From positions 248,001-312,000 of the forward strand of contig NZ_LFVU01000028.1 in the NCBI RefSeq assembly GCF_001047375.1: DNA of 64,000 nucleotides. Reading direction: 5' to 3'. The position numbers and the translations under genes are program-made. Of this stretch, positions 63,699 to 64,000 are shown piece after piece. Numbering within the stretch: position 1 is the stretch's first letter; every line of letters starts with the position of its first letter. A model generated the notes under the pieces. That model saw only the letters and a list, made by a program, of their open reading frames with translations, did no database searches and had not been told where the DNA came from. This DNA is from Clostridium cylindrosporum DSM 605 (GTDB lineage: Bacteria; Bacillota; Clostridia; Clostridiales; Caloramatoraceae).

Positions 63699-64000
63699 AG
63701 TAACCCTTCTCCTTCTCTTTTCTTTATTTTAGGGTGCTCACCTTTGTGGGTCTACAATATTATACTAACACCCTAATAAGTTGAGTTCATCATAGATTTC
63801 TTCATCCCTCAAAACTGCTACACCCTATTATAAATTATAATAGAAATATCATCCATACATTTAATACATACAAAGAATTTTTGACGGTTACCCAATAACT
63901 ATTAAACTGAATACAGCAATCTAAAAATATAGCCTTATCGCAACCCTTAAAATTTAACGCAAACCTCATTAGTTCTGTGTATTTGTTAGACCCTCTAAAG
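63699..64000. other. Right-edge stretch without a confident gene
   Basis: The minus strand has 54 codons open from the edge to a stop at 63835-63837, reading MRFALNFKGCDKAIFLDC and FNSYWVTVKN among others. I do not recognise it; it may be the end or remnant of a gene outside the window. AGGGTG and CACCCT form an inverted repeat at about 63731-63774. No promoter for the 62.7-kb gene could be assigned with confidence. Confidence 0.4.

Noticed and set aside
1-64000. tRNA or rRNA genes, CRISPR arrays, complete insertion sequences, prophage
   Set aside because: None was seen on reading both strands; the region is continuous chromosomal coding sequence with short gaps.

Overview
The window is AT-rich DNA from a low-GC Firmicute, most likely an anaerobic Clostridium sensu stricto or close relative. 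Support for this: AGGAGG-type ribosome binding sites, TTGACA/TATAAT promoters, many T-tailed hairpin terminators, a carbon monoxide dehydrogenase-type protein, corrinoid methyltransferase genes, CIRCE control of htpG, an FMN riboswitch in front of ribDEBAH, and a DUF2935 protein. About 55 complete protein genes are supported, nearly all on the minus strand. Only four are on the plus strand: a truncated yyaL-like gene at the left edge, a DUF2935 protein, a DEDDh exonuclease and an AEC-family permease. I found no tRNA, rRNA, CRISPR array or intact insertion sequence.

Layout. 0.3-4.9 kb: riboflavin operon ribD-ribE-ribBA-ribH plus a HAD phosphatase, read leftwards from a consensus promoter through an FMN riboswitch. 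4.9-12.5 kb: chemotaxis operon cheW-mcp-mcp-cheR-cheB-cheA with overlapping genes. 12.6-15.5 kb: htpG with promoter and CIRCE operator, a small methyltransferase, and a 50-residue basic protein. 15.6-19.7 kb: two further chemoreceptors. 20-22.2 kb: a three-gene corrinoid module (corrinoid protein, MtaA-like methyltransferase, MetH-activation-domain-like protein). 22.3-30.6 kb: housekeeping and stress genes (sugar-ABC ATPase, HD-GYP protein, 2-hydroxyacid dehydrogenase, OsmC, Ca2+/H+ antiporter, acetyltransferase, luxS-mtnN, Cu-Zn SOD, ogt), with a decayed corrinoid-protein fragment at 24.5-24.8 kb. 30.8-37.3 kb: a six-gene corrinoid operon (CobW/COG0523 GTPase, three MtaA/UroD-type proteins, corrinoid protein, RACE-type reactivase). 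37.5-47.5 kb: DUF2935 protein, MarR plus drug-efflux MFS pair, SDR, PH-domain protein, Old Yellow Enzyme family protein, cooS-like gene and an APC permease. 47.7-55.2 kb: exonuclease, rhodanese lipoprotein, YwbE, SelO, a permease behind a terminator-bearing leader, and a dCache chemoreceptor. 55.2-62.2 kb: a transposase remnant, aspartate 4-decarboxylase with a DcuC-type carrier, and a nucleoside hydrolase-ribokinase pair with a LacI-family regulator. 62.7-63.7 kb: a membrane-anchored methyltransferase-like protein.

How the genes fit together. The two corrinoid modules both contain a cobalamin-binding shuttle protein and Zn-type MtaA-like methyltransferases, but use different apparent repair routes: a SAM/MetH-activation-like protein in one and an ATP/[2Fe-2S] RACE protein in the other. 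Neither contains a recognisable MtaB/MttB-type substrate methyltransferase, so their methyl donors are unknown and one of the UroD-type proteins may fill that role. luxS and mtnN recycle S-adenosylhomocysteine. asdA with dcuC could form an aspartate/alanine decarboxylation cycle. The nucleoside hydrolase and RbsK feed ribose into central metabolism.

Most unusual points. (1) The CODH-like protein keeps the histidine and four cysteines of the C-cluster region but has Glu303 where canonical CODHs have a cluster-ligating cysteine, so it may be a hybrid-cluster-like enzyme and not a CO dehydrogenase. (2) The corrinoid operon is headed by a COG0523 metallochaperone-type GTPase and includes an MtaA-like paralogue that has lost the zinc-ligand histidine. 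(3) There is a compact leader/terminator RNA of no class I recognise upstream of the AEC permease. (4) A 14-bp palindrome is shared by the LacI-family gene and the ribokinase operon. (5) Three related hairpins recur in the window.
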